Source: Maritimibacter sp. (GTDB taxonomy: Bacteria; Pseudomonadota; Alphaproteobacteria; Rhodobacterales; Rhodobacteraceae). Taken from it: DNA of 11,754 nucleotides. Location of the stretch: assembly GCA_003520545.1 (NCBI GenBank), contig DOUP01000231.1, positions 1 to 11,754 on the forward strand, read 5' to 3'. Position 1 is the first letter of the stretch; the number at the start of each line of letters is the position of its first letter. This document shows, piece after piece, positions 1-7,028 of this stretch. The translations under genes were made by a program, and so were the position numbers. The notes beneath the pieces were generated by a model. It did not search any database, was not told where the DNA came from, and saw only the letters and a list, made by a program, of their open reading frames with translations.

Positions 1-264
1 ATGGATTTGGTCGTCGCGGAAAGTGATGTGACGCTACGCGACGCGCCCGGATTGCTGGCGCCGGGGCGGTTGGAGAAACTCAAGATGCCGGTTCTCTTGC
101 TGGAGAGTTCCAACCCTCCCAAGGGCGTGCGCATGGTGCACGAGGCGATTTGCGCGCGGCTGCCGCAGGTGCAACGGGTCGTCGTCATCGGTGCCGGTCA
201 CATGGCCCCGATCACACACCCGAAAAACGTCGCGGGCGAGATCGCCCAGTTTCTCAAGGTTTAA
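1..264 (+). CDS. Alpha/beta-hydrolase family protein, C-terminal fragment (5' end outside window)
   Basis: The last 87 residues of what looks like an alpha/beta-hydrolase fold enzyme. The visible part has a strand and turn, KMPVLLLESSNPP (about residues 28-40), typical of the segment carrying the acidic catalytic residue or its neighbourhood. It ends with GAGHMAPITHP (65-75), where H67 sits in the position of the catalytic histidine. Complete family members are usually about 250-300 residues, so roughly two thirds of the protein, including the nucleophile elbow, lies upstream. The ATG at base 1 is therefore probably an internal methionine and not the start. The substrate cannot be told from this fragment. 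Its TAA stop lies inside the end of the converging threonine aldolase gene, giving an 11-base overlap. The family call is fairly safe; the exact enzyme type is unknown. Confidence 0.72.
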   Translation: MDLVVAESDVTLRDAPGLLAPGRLEKLKMPVLLLESSNPPKGVRMVHEAICARLPQVQRVVVIGAGHMAPITHPKNVAGEIAQFLKV

Positions 265-1303
265 GATGGGCGAGGAAGGCGTCGACTGTCGCCTCCGTCA
301 TCGACCAATCGCAGACAAAGCGCGCACCGATTGGCGTGTCAGGCGCAGCGCCGTCGAGCGCCCCCTCCCACAGGTGATAGGACGCACCCGCGCCGAAAAG
401 CGCTTCATGCGTTTCGGCAGGTAGGGTCGCGAAGGTCATATTGGCGTCGGGTGACCACAGGAAATCCGCGGAATTGGACCGGCGCAGCCCTTCGACCAGC
501 CGCGTGTTTGCCATGTTGGCTTTGCGCGCCAGATCGAGCCACAGGTCGTTTTCTAGATATCCGGTCATCTGTGCCGCCAGATAACGGTATTTCGAGAAAA
601 GGTGGCCGCCACGCTTGCGCCGCAGCTCGAATTCGCGACCGTGTTTCGGGTCGAAGAACACCACCGCCTCTACCCCCATGCAGCCGTTCTTGGTTCCGCC
701 GAAGCTGACCGCGTCGACGCCCGCTTTCCACGTCATCTCGGCTGCAGACGCGCCGGTCGAGACAAGCGCATTTGCGAAGCGTGCTCCATCCAGGTGGACC
801 GCGAGGTCAAAGCCCTTGGCGACATCCGTGAGCGCCTTGATCGCCGCGACGGAATAGACCGTCCCGCGTTCGGTCACATTGGTGATCGAGACGGGTCCAC
901 GTTGCGGGCCGTGTACGCCGCGGTTCTCTTCGCCGTTGATCGACGAGCGCAACGCTTCGGGCGTCATTCGGCCATCATCGGTGGGCACGAGGGTAAGCTT
1001 TGCGCCGCCGGTGAAAAACTCCGGCGCGTTGCATTCGTCTTCGTGGATATGGGCGACGTCGCTACAGAACACCGTCTCAAAGGGCTCGACCATCGTGGCC
1101 AGCGCCAGGGCATTGGCGGCGGTGCCGGTGGCGACGAAATGGACCGAAGCCTCGGGGGCTTCGAAAACATCGCGGATCATCTGCGTGGCGCGGGTTGTCT
1201 GGTCGTCCGCGCCGTAGCCCATGGCGTAGCCTTCGTTGGCCCGCGTGAGGGCTTCCAGGATTTTCGGGTGGACCGGGCCGGAGTTATCCGAGGCGAAATG
1301 CAT
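254..1303 (-). CDS. ltaE: Low-specificity L-threonine aldolase (PLP-dependent)
   Basis: This 349-residue cytosolic enzyme of fold-type I PLP family should cleave L-threonine or L-allo-threonine to glycine and acetaldehyde. Visible motifs are the N-terminal MHFASDNSGP typical of the family, the phosphate-binding TGTAAN (59-64), a likely ring-stacking histidine in SDVAHIHEDE (H85), HLDGARF (170-176) with the pyridine-nitrogen aspartate D172, and SFGGTKNG (200-207) with the Schiff-base lysine K205. Length is normal for the family. The ATG at 1303 is chosen because homology begins there and AAGGAG lies 6 bases upstream; the same frame is open to 1765, but that extension is arginine-rich and antisense-like. 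The start overlaps the stop of the upstream cysteine-cluster gene as TAATG, so the two are probably translationally coupled. The symbol follows common usage for this activity; this subfamily differs from E. coli LtaE in its lysine motif. Related PLP enzymes such as beta-phenylserine aldolase remain possible. Confidence 0.93.
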   Translation of the reverse strand: MHFASDNSGPVHPKILEALTRANEGYAMGYGADDQTTRATQMIRDVFEAPEASVHFVATGTAANALALATMVEPFETVFCSDVAHIHEDECNAPEFFTGGAKLTLVPTDDGRMTPEALRSSINGEENRGVHGPQRGPVSITNVTERGTVYSVAAIKALTDVAKGFDLAVHLDGARFANALVSTGASAAEMTWKAGVDAVSFGGTKNGCMGVEAVVFFDPKHGREFELRRKRGGHLFSKYRYLAAQMTGYLENDLWLDLARKANMANTRLVEGLRRSNSADFLWSPDANMTFATLPAETHEALFGAGASYHLWEGALDGAAPDTPIGARFVCDWSMTEATVDAFLAHLKP

Positions 1304-1755
1304 TAGGGTTCTCCTTCGATCACGTAGTCTTCCCAGTCGTCTTCCGCCACGTCGAACTCGGGCACGGTCCAGCCGCGCACGCTTTGTTCGGCGTCGTGCA
1401 CGCTGTCGGGATCGCCGGTCAGGAGCGGGTGCCAATCGGGAAGTGGCTTGCCTTCGGCCCGCAGGCGATAGGCGCAGGTCGTGGGCATGAAATAGGCGAT
1501 GTCGCCCATGTTTTCTGGTTTCAGGACGATACATTCCGGCACGAATTGCAGCCGGATGTCGTATTGCGCACAGCGGCAGGTGTCGTTGTCGAGCAGTCGG
1601 CAGGCGACCGAGGTAAAAACCACCTCGCCTGTTTCTTCGTCTTCGAGTTTGTTCAGGCAACACTTGCCGCACCCGTCGCATAACGCCTCCCATTCGGGCG
1701 GCGTGAGGCTGTCGAGCGGCAGGGTCCAGAAGTCTTTGCGCAGCTGAGTCGTCAT
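1303..1755 (-). CDS. YcgN/UPF0260-family CxxCxxCC cysteine-cluster protein
   Basis: A 150-residue protein matching the YcgN (UPF0260, YkgJ-like CxxCxxCC) family, which has no firmly established function. The family is suspected of binding zinc or an iron-sulfur cluster because of its conserved cysteines. Here they are C26, C29, C32 and C33 (CDGCGKCC), then C52, C60, C62 and C75, eight in all, followed by the family segment YFMPTTCAYR with one more cysteine. The C-terminus is acidic and rich in tryptophan (W130-W141 region). The ATG at 1755 gives the usual family start MTTQLRKDFW; a longer frame reaches 2133, but it runs into the divergent intergenic space and looks non-coding. The TAA stop shares one base with the ATG of the threonine aldolase gene, so this is the first gene of a two-gene unit. 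Family membership is firm; function is not known. Confidence 0.9.
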   Translation of the reverse strand: MTTQLRKDFWTLPLDSLTPPEWEALCDGCGKCCLNKLEDEETGEVVFTSVACRLLDNDTCRCAQYDIRLQFVPECIVLKPENMGDIAYFMPTTCAYRLRAEGKPLPDWHPLLTGDPDSVHDAEQSVRGWTVPEFDVAEDDWEDYVIEGEP

Positions 1756-1903
1756 GGCGCGACATTCACCCAACGCGCGACAAATGGAAAGCGGGTCGGG
1801 ATGACGTGGTGTGCACGGGTGGAGCTCTTCGTTCCATTTCTGCCAGCCACTTCCGAAGAATGCCCGCATAGGTTGCATTGCGGTGCGAACGGGGTAGGGT
1901 GGA
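1756..1903. promoter_or_regulatory. Divergent intergenic region between the cysteine-cluster gene and the EAL gene
   Basis: This 148-base gap separates two genes that read away from each other, so promoters for both must lie here or within the gene starts. I see no convincing -35/-10 pair or long inverted repeat. The stretch before 1904 is purine-rich (GGGGTAGGGTGGA) and may serve as ribosome binding site for the GTG start of the EAL gene. The call rests on gene layout only. Confidence 0.4.
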
Positions 1904-3109
1904 GTGGGGAGCATTGCGGCAGCGAAAGACATTTGGATGCAGCAACCGAAACTGGATGATCCTATGGAGATCGGCGTCGCCGTGCGTGCGCAACTCGATC
2001 GCGTTCTGGGTCGTCTGAGGCAGGACCTTGGGTTCGAAACCCTTCTGCTGGCGCGGCTCGCAGGCGGGGAGCGTCGGATCGAGGCGTTGTCCGTGATAGA
2101 TGGGAGCCGAACCGATCTCCACGTCGGCCACATCTGCGCGGTCGGGGCTTGTGATGTGTTTCGAGCGACGTCGTTCGAGCCGGTGGATACCTTGTCGGCA
2201 GGCGCGCATAAGCCGATTCCGGCCTCGGATGACGGGGTCGTCGCGGTTCCGGTGACGCTGTCGGATCAGCGCTTGTTCGGCATGCTCGGGGGGCGCGTGG
2301 GTGCGCCGGATGAGGCCACCCGGATCGGTCGGGAATTGCAGGGCAGGGCGCCTCTTGCCTGCGTTGGTCTCGACCTTCTGTTCGCCGAAGACACGCGAAA
2401 GCAGGCGGTGCGGGGTCTTGTCCGGTCGGTTATCCGGGAGGCTGCGTTTCAGCCGGTTTTTCAGCCGGTGGCCGACCTAGAGAGTGGGCAGGATTTCTAT
2501 CTCGAAGGGCTGACACGGCTTGACGCGACGGTTGGCTATACCGTGCCGGATCTCTTGTCGCTGGCGCGGCGCGTCGGGATGGGGGCGGAGCTTGAATTGG
2601 CCTTCATCCGTTCGGTGCTGGCGGCCTCGGAATCGAGATTCGGGCATGTGCCCGTGGCTGTGAACCTGTCCGAAGAGACGCTTTTGTCCGATCGCCTGGC
2701 GCCCGAGATCGCGCATGTGCAGCCCGAGCGGGTGATCTTCGAATTGACCGAACATGCGCCCGTGCGGGACTACCCGGCATTGCGTGAAAAGGTGGCGCAG
2801 TATCGCGCGCAGGGTATTCGTATCGCGATCGACGACACGGGGGCCGGCTACACCACGCTGCGCCATATCCTCGACTTGAAACCCGATATCCTGAAGCTCG
2901 ACCTCGCGATGGCGGCGCGGGTGGATACGGATGCCGAGGCATTGGCCTTGATCCGTTTTCTGCAGGCCTATGGCTACGCAACCGGCACCGCGCTGGTTGT
3001 CGAAGGGATCGAACGAGACGCGCAGGTTGAAGCGCTTCTGGCCGTCGGCGTGCGCTATGCGCAGGGCTTTCGGATCGGGCGTCCGGAGCGGTCCCAGATG
3101 AGCGGATGA
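1904..3109 (+). CDS. Cyclic-di-GMP phosphodiesterase: GAF-like N-terminus plus EAL domain
   Basis: A 401-residue protein expected to hydrolyse c-di-GMP to pGpG in the cytosol; no signal peptide or membrane segment is seen. The EAL domain covers about 178-398. Its key residues are present: E201 and R205 (EGLTRL replaces EALLR), N254 (VNLSEETL), E280 (FELTEH), D310 and D311 (IDDTGAGYTTL), K331 (PDILKLD), E367 (VVEGIE) and Q387 (AQGF), so it is probably catalytically active. Residues about 21-160 resemble a GAF sensory domain, with C78 and C83 in GHICAVGACDVF. No GGDEF domain is present, so it would be a phosphodiesterase without cyclase activity. The start is uncertain: GTG 1904 has AGGG nearby, while ATG 1936 and ATG 1963 also lie in frame. 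The gene stands alone, divergent from the aldolase pair and 314 bases before dppA. The EAL call is firm; the GAF call is tentative. Confidence 0.92.
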   Translation: MGSIAAAKDIWMQQPKLDDPMEIGVAVRAQLDRVLGRLRQDLGFETLLLARLAGGERRIEALSVIDGSRTDLHVGHICAVGACDVFRATSFEPVDTLSAGAHKPIPASDDGVVAVPVTLSDQRLFGMLGGRVGAPDEATRIGRELQGRAPLACVGLDLLFAEDTRKQAVRGLVRSVIREAAFQPVFQPVADLESGQDFYLEGLTRLDATVGYTVPDLLSLARRVGMGAELELAFIRSVLAASESRFGHVPVAVNLSEETLLSDRLAPEIAHVQPERVIFELTEHAPVRDYPALREKVAQYRAQGIRIAIDDTGAGYTTLRHILDLKPDILKLDLAMAARVDTDAEALALIRFLQAYGYATGTALVVEGIERDAQVEALLAVGVRYAQGFRIGRPERSQMSG

Positions 3110-3229
3110 CGCCGTGTGTGAAGTGCCGGGGTCGGAACGAAATCACCGAACGGCTCGCGCGCGCCCCCCGCTGACGGAATTCCACCATATGAAAGACAGG
3201 TTTTTCCGCTTGATGTTTTTTACCCAACG

Positions 3230-3241
3230 GTCAAAGTTGAC
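3230..3241. promoter_or_regulatory. Short inverted repeat GTCAA-AG-TTGAC, candidate operator
   Basis: Two 5-base arms, GTCAA and TTGAC, are separated by two bases, a layout common for dimeric repressors such as GntR-type regulators. The right half, TTGACG at 3237-3242, also resembles a -35 box, so a bound regulator could block or assist a promoter. The match is short and could be chance. Confidence 0.25.
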
Positions 3242-3333
3242 GCGACGGCGCAGTTGAACCCGGTCCTGAAAATCGGCGAGCGTCGCGCGAAGGGGTCATA
3301 AGAACCCCGACCATCAGGGAGTGTCGAGACAGA

Positions 3334-3348
3334 GCGGGATCATCCCGC
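3334..3348. repeat. Perfect 15-base palindrome GCGGGAT-C-ATCCCGC before dppA
   Basis: Seven-base arms surround one central base, ending 75 bases before the dppA start codon. As DNA it could be an operator. As RNA it could form a short leader hairpin only with a widened loop, for example six-base arms GCGGGA/TCCCGC and a TCA loop. A weaker GGGGT/ACCCC pair (3292-3296 with 3304-3308) lies just upstream. Role unknown. Confidence 0.4.
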
Positions 3349-3423
3349 CCGGTCCCGTTGGGCTATCCGCCCCTCCCAAGGCAAGACGCCTGAGAAGCGT
3401 GAGACCCAAACAGGGAGTTTACA

Positions 3424-4995
3424 ATGTCTCTTACAAAATTCATGGCCGCGACCAGCATGGCTACCATGCTGATGTCCGGCGCAGCCTTTGCGCAATCGAC
3501 GCTGGTCTATTGTTCGGAAGGGAGCCCCGAAGGCTTCGACGCCGCGCTCTACACCTCCGGCACGACCTTCGATGCCTCGTCCAAGCCGCTTTACAACCGT
3601 CTGGTTGAATTCGACGTGGGCACCACCAACGTCATTCCGGGCCTGGCTGAAAGCTGGGAAGTGTCCGAGGACGGGACCGAGTTCACCTTCAAACTGCGCG
3701 AAGGTGTGAAGTTCCACTCGAACGACATGTTCACGCCCTCGCGTGACTTCAACGCGGACGACGTGATCTACACCTTCATGCGCCAGTTGGAGACCGAAGG
3801 ATCCTGGGAATACTTCAACGCCATGTCGATGCCCGACCTGGTCGAGTCGATCGAGAAGGTCGACGACATGACGGTGAAGTTCAAGCTGACCCGTGCCGAA
3901 GCGCCGTTCGTCGCGAACCTCGCCATGGACTTCGCGTCGATCCAGTCCGCCGAATACGGTGCGGCCATGGAAGAAGCGGGCACGCCCGAGATGCTGAACC
4001 AGCAGCCCATCGGCACCGGCCCGTTCGAGTTCGTGGCCTATCAGAAGGACGCCGTGATCCGTTACGCCGCCAATGAAAACTATTGGATGGACGGTGTGCC
4101 GAAGGTCGACAACCTCGTCTTCGCGATCACCCCGGACGCTTCCGTGCGTTACCAGAAGGTGCAGGCGGGCGAATGCCACGTGATGCCTTATCCGAACCCG
4201 GCTGACGTCGAAGCCATGCGCGCCGCGGAAGACGTGAACCTGATGGAGCAGGAAGGCCTGAACGTCGGCTACCTTGCCTACAACACCCAGATGCCGCCGT
4301 TCGACAATCCGAAGGTGCGCAAGGCGCTGAACATGGCCATCGACAAACAGGCCATCATCGACGTGGTGTTCCAGGGTGCGGGCCAGATCGCCAAGAACCC
4401 GCTTCCGCCGACCATGTGGTCCTACAACGATGCCGTCGAGGATGATCCCTTCGATCCGGACGCCGCGAAAGCGATGCTTGAGGAAGAGGGCGTAACCGAC
4501 CTTGACCTGAAAATCTGGGCAATGCCGGTGCAGCGCCCCTACAACCCGAACGCCCGCCGGATGGCCGAACTGATGCAGGAAGACTTCGCCAACATTGGCG
4601 TGAACGTCGAAATCGTCAGCTACGAATGGGGCGAATACCTTGACCGGTCCAAAGCGATGGATCGCGACGGTGCCGTGCTGCTGGGCTGGACCGGCGACAA
4701 CGGTGACCCGGACAACTTCCTTGCCGTGCTGCTCGGCTGTGATGCCGTCGGCGGTTCGAACCGGGCGCAGTGGTGCCACGAGCCGTTCAACGACCTCGTG
4801 ACGCAAGCCAAGACCGGCTCGCAGGAAGATCGCGCCAAGCTTTACGAAGAGGCCCAGGTCATCTTCAAGGAGCAGGCGCCTTGGGCGACCATCGCGCATT
4901 CGGTCGTCTTCATGCCGATGCGGCCGGAAGTCGAAGGTTACGTGATGGACCCGCTGGGCGGTCACTACTTCAACGAAGTCGGCCTCGCCGAATAA
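3424..4995 (+). CDS. dppA: Dipeptide ABC transporter substrate-binding protein DppA
   Basis: This 523-residue periplasmic binding protein captures di- or short peptides and delivers them to DppBC. Residues 1-23 form a signal peptide ending AFA before QSTLVYC. The mature part is very close to E. coli DppA along its length, with the same runs YCSEGSPEGF, PLYNRLVEF, PIGTGPF, FAITPDASVRY, VMPYPNPAD, MPVQRPYNPNARRMAE and WTGDNGDPDNF. The last run (422-432) contains the aspartate region known to bind the peptide amino terminus in E. coli DppA. Four cysteines, C30, C251, C439 and C451, match the two disulfides of that protein. The ATG at 3424 is supported by GGGAG 7-8 bases upstream and by the signal peptide. 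It is first in dppABCDF and is followed by a hairpin that may favour its own expression. Heme or 5-aminolevulinate, known as extra ligands of E. coli DppA, are possible alternative substrates. Confidence 0.96.
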   Translation: MSLTKFMAATSMATMLMSGAAFAQSTLVYCSEGSPEGFDAALYTSGTTFDASSKPLYNRLVEFDVGTTNVIPGLAESWEVSEDGTEFTFKLREGVKFHSNDMFTPSRDFNADDVIYTFMRQLETEGSWEYFNAMSMPDLVESIEKVDDMTVKFKLTRAEAPFVANLAMDFASIQSAEYGAAMEEAGTPEMLNQQPIGTGPFEFVAYQKDAVIRYAANENYWMDGVPKVDNLVFAITPDASVRYQKVQAGECHVMPYPNPADVEAMRAAEDVNLMEQEGLNVGYLAYNTQMPPFDNPKVRKALNMAIDKQAIIDVVFQGAGQIAKNPLPPTMWSYNDAVEDDPFDPDAAKAMLEEEGVTDLDLKIWAMPVQRPYNPNARRMAELMQEDFANIGVNVEIVSYEWGEYLDRSKAMDRDGAVLLGWTGDNGDPDNFLAVLLGCDAVGGSNRAQWCHEPFNDLVTQAKTGSQEDRAKLYEEAQVIFKEQAPWATIAHSVVFMPMRPEVEGYVMDPLGGHYFNEVGLAE

Positions 4996-5018
4996 GCGGA
5001 ACTCGCATAAGCTAATCG

Positions 5019-5047
5019 CGGTGGGGCCTTCGCGGCCCCACCGTTTT
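5019..5047 (+). terminator. Strong hairpin with T-run between dppA and dppB (partial terminator or RNA-stabilising stem)
   Basis: A perfect 10-base GC-rich stem, CGGTGGGGCC (5019-5028) with GGCCCCACCG (5034-5043), closes on a five-base TTCGC loop and is followed by TTTT and CAA. This is the form of a rho-independent terminator. It starts 23 bases after the dppA stop and 60 bases before dppB. In similar transporter operons such a stem gives more mRNA for the binding protein than for the membrane parts, by partial termination or by blocking 3' decay; that role is inferred here. Confidence 0.82.
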
Positions 5048-5106
5048 CAAGGGGGTTTCATGCTCACGAGCCAGGTTTCGGCCCAGCCAAGACGCGAGGT
5101 GCGGTG

Positions 5107-6114
5107 ATGCTGCGCTACATCCTGTCGAGGCTCCTCACCTTCATCCCGACCTTTATCGGGGTTTGCATTATTTCCTTCGCTTTCATTCGCGTGCTACCGG
5201 GCGATCCGATCATCGTCATGGCGGGCGAACGCGGTGTCAGTGACGAACGATATCAGGAGCTGGTCGAACAATTCGGCTTCGACCGCCCGGTCGTCGTTCA
5301 GTTCTGGGATTTCTTCACCGGCGTGCTTCAGGGCGATCTCGGGACCAGTTATGTGACCAAGCGCCCGGTGTGGGACGAGTTCTTTTCGCTTTTTCCCGCC
5401 ACGCTGGAATTGTCCCTCGTCGCCATCATCCTCGCCATCGCGCTGGGTATTCCCGCCGGCGTGATCGCCGCCGTGAACCGCGGCAAATTTTTCGACCGGG
5501 CGCTGATGTCGACCGCCCTTGTAGGGTATTCGATGCCGATCTTCTGGTGGGCGCTTTTGCTCATCATCGTGTTTTCGGGCAACCTCGGGTGGCCCCCCGT
5601 CTCGGACCTGATCGACCTTTTGTATTACTTCGAGGCTGAGACCGGCTTCATGCTGATCGACAGCCTTCTGTCGGGCCAGGAGGGGGCGTGCAAATCCGCG
5701 GTGCGCCATCTGATCCTGCCTTCTTTCGTGCTGGCCACGGTGCCACTGGCCGTCATCGCGCGGCAGACCCGGTCGGCGATGCTCGAAGTGCTGGGCGAGG
5801 ACTATATCCGCACGGCGCGGGCAAAGGGCCTTGCGCCGGCGCGCGTAAACGGGGTGCATGCTCTGCGCAACGCCATGATCCCGGTCATCACGGTTATCGG
5901 TCTGTCGGTCGGCACCCTGCTGGCGGGGGCGATCCTCACCGAGACGATTTTCTCCTGGCCGGGCATCGGCAAATGGATGGTCGATAGTATCTTCCGCCGC
6001 GACTACCCGGTGGTGCAGGGCGGTCTGCTCATGGTCGCGCTGTTCGTGATGGTCGTGAACCTGATCGTCGATCTGCTCTACGGTCTCATTAATCCCAAGA
6101 TCAGGAAGCGTTGA
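5107..6114 (+). CDS. dppB: Dipeptide ABC transporter permease DppB
   Basis: A 335-residue inner-membrane permease, one half of the channel for peptides delivered by DppA. Membrane segments lie at about 9-30, 100-123, 133-157, 203-219, 257-278 and 304-326. The cytoplasmic EAA loop that docks on the ATPases is seen around 227-260, with EDYIRTARAKGLAPARV and HALRNAMIPV. The IFSWPGIGKW segment (281-290) is typical of DppB/OppB. Residues 157-203 form the longer periplasmic loop with ETGFMLIDSLLSG, as in DppB rather than short family members. ATG 5107 is preferred over GTG 5104, because GAGG lies 7 bases before the ATG but only 4 before the GTG. The gene lies 111 bases after dppA and one base before dppC, so it is clearly co-transcribed with dppC. 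Assignment is very secure at family level; substrate is inferred from DppA. Confidence 0.95.
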   Translation: MLRYILSRLLTFIPTFIGVCIISFAFIRVLPGDPIIVMAGERGVSDERYQELVEQFGFDRPVVVQFWDFFTGVLQGDLGTSYVTKRPVWDEFFSLFPATLELSLVAIILAIALGIPAGVIAAVNRGKFFDRALMSTALVGYSMPIFWWALLLIIVFSGNLGWPPVSDLIDLLYYFEAETGFMLIDSLLSGQEGACKSAVRHLILPSFVLATVPLAVIARQTRSAMLEVLGEDYIRTARAKGLAPARVNGVHALRNAMIPVITVIGLSVGTLLAGAILTETIFSWPGIGKWMVDSIFRRDYPVVQGGLLMVALFVMVVNLIVDLLYGLINPKIRKR

Positions 6115-6115
6115 C

Positions 6116-7027
6116 ATGGCCGATGTAAGCTCCTCTGGCAACACGACGCCGAACACGCCGATCCGCCCCGGGCGGATAAAAGAATTCTGGCGCTATTTCC
6201 GGGAGAACCGGGGGGCGGTGATCGGGTTCTATGTCTTCGTGGCTTTCCTGCTCGTCGCGATTTTCGCGCCGCTCATCGCGCCTTTCGACCCGACCTCGCA
6301 GAACCGGGGCGCGACACTCGTGCCGCCATTCTGGCAGGATGGAGGATCACTGACTTACGTTTTGGGGACCGACCCACTGGGGCGTGATATCCTGTCGCGC
6401 CTGATCCACGGGGCGCGGTATTCCTTCCTCGTGGGCTCCGTGGTGGTGGTCATCGCGGCGACCGGCGGGATCATGACCGGGTTGATCGCGGGGTTCGCGC
6501 CAAGATGGCTCGACACGATCATCATGCGGATCATGGACATCATCCTGTCGATCCCGTCGCTCCTGCTTGCGCTGGTGTTGGTCGCAATCCTCGGCCCGTC
6601 GCTTCTGAACGCGATGATCGCCATCGCCATCGTGCTTCAGCCGCACTACGTCCGCCTGACGCGGGCCGCCGTGATGACCGAGCTTAGCAAGGATTACGTG
6701 GTCTCGGCCAAGGTTGTGGGGGCCAAGCTGCCGCGCCTGATGTTCATCACCGTCCTGCCCAATTGCCTCGCCCCGATCATCGTGCAGGCGGCGCTGAGCT
6801 TCTCCAACGCGATCCTTGACGTGGCCGCCCTGGGCTTTCTCGGGATGGGGGCACAGCCGCCCACGCCCGAGTGGGGCACGATGCTGGCTGAAAGCCGTGA
6901 GTTCATCTTGCGCGCGTGGTGGGTCGTGACCTTCCCCGGTCTCGCCATCCTCATCACCGTGCTTTCGATCAACCTGATGGGCGACGGGCTGCGTGATGCG
7001 CTCGACCCGAAACTGAAGAGGAGCTGA
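6116..7027 (+). CDS. dppC: Dipeptide ABC transporter permease DppC
   Basis: A 303-residue second permease that pairs with DppB. The N-terminal cytosolic tail (1-30, rich in Ser, Thr and Pro) leads into the OppC N-terminal segment with a membrane helix at about 33-55. Then comes GTDPLGRDILSRLIHGAR (84-101), a hallmark of the DppC/OppC group. Further helices lie at about 104-126, 143-160, 163-177, 212-232 and 271-290. The EAA loop, SKDYVVSAKVVGAKLPRLMF followed by LPNCLAP, lies at 191-220. The protein ends with LMGDGLRDALDPKLK, also typical. The ATG at 6116 has AGGAAG 8 bases upstream and sits one base after the dppB stop; the stop at 7027 is one base before dppD. This spacing points to coupled translation. 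Assignment is secure. Confidence 0.95.
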   Translation: MADVSSSGNTTPNTPIRPGRIKEFWRYFRENRGAVIGFYVFVAFLLVAIFAPLIAPFDPTSQNRGATLVPPFWQDGGSLTYVLGTDPLGRDILSRLIHGARYSFLVGSVVVVIAATGGIMTGLIAGFAPRWLDTIIMRIMDIILSIPSLLLALVLVAILGPSLLNAMIAIAIVLQPHYVRLTRAAVMTELSKDYVVSAKVVGAKLPRLMFITVLPNCLAPIIVQAALSFSNAILDVAALGFLGMGAQPPTPEWGTMLAESREFILRAWWVVTFPGLAILITVLSINLMGDGLRDALDPKLKRS

Positions 7028-7028
7028 C

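Larger units (their letters stand above)
3110..3423 (+). promoter_or_regulatory. Intergenic/leader region upstream of dppA
   Basis: A 314-base stretch with no credible gene. It should hold the dpp promoter and 5' leader. Visible elements are a GTCAA-AG-TTGAC repeat (3230-3241) that includes a TTGACG resembling a -35 box without a good -10 at 16-18 bases, a GGGGT/ACCCC hairpin (3292-3308), a 15-base palindrome (3334-3348), and a good ribosome binding site AGGGAG 7 bases before the dppA ATG. No clear terminator for the EAL gene is seen, so read-through into dpp cannot be excluded. Confidence 0.5.

Noticed and set aside
1304..1765. N-terminal extension of the threonine aldolase frame
   Set aside because: The extra 154 residues are Arg-rich, lie over the cysteine-cluster gene, and precede the conserved family start MHFASDN, which has its own ribosome binding site.
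3237..3282. TTGACG and TTGAAC as -35 boxes for a dpp promoter
   Set aside because: No acceptable -10 sequence is found at 16-18 bases from either, so no promoter is claimed.
3340..4965. A 541-codon open frame on the minus strand opposite dppA
   Set aside because: It is a mirror of the strongly codon-biased dppA gene. Its product is rich in His, Arg and Val with no recognisable domain.
5194..6156. Long minus-strand open frame opposite dppB
   Set aside because: Its product is His/Arg/Asp-rich and lacks any motif. It is antisense to a clear permease gene.
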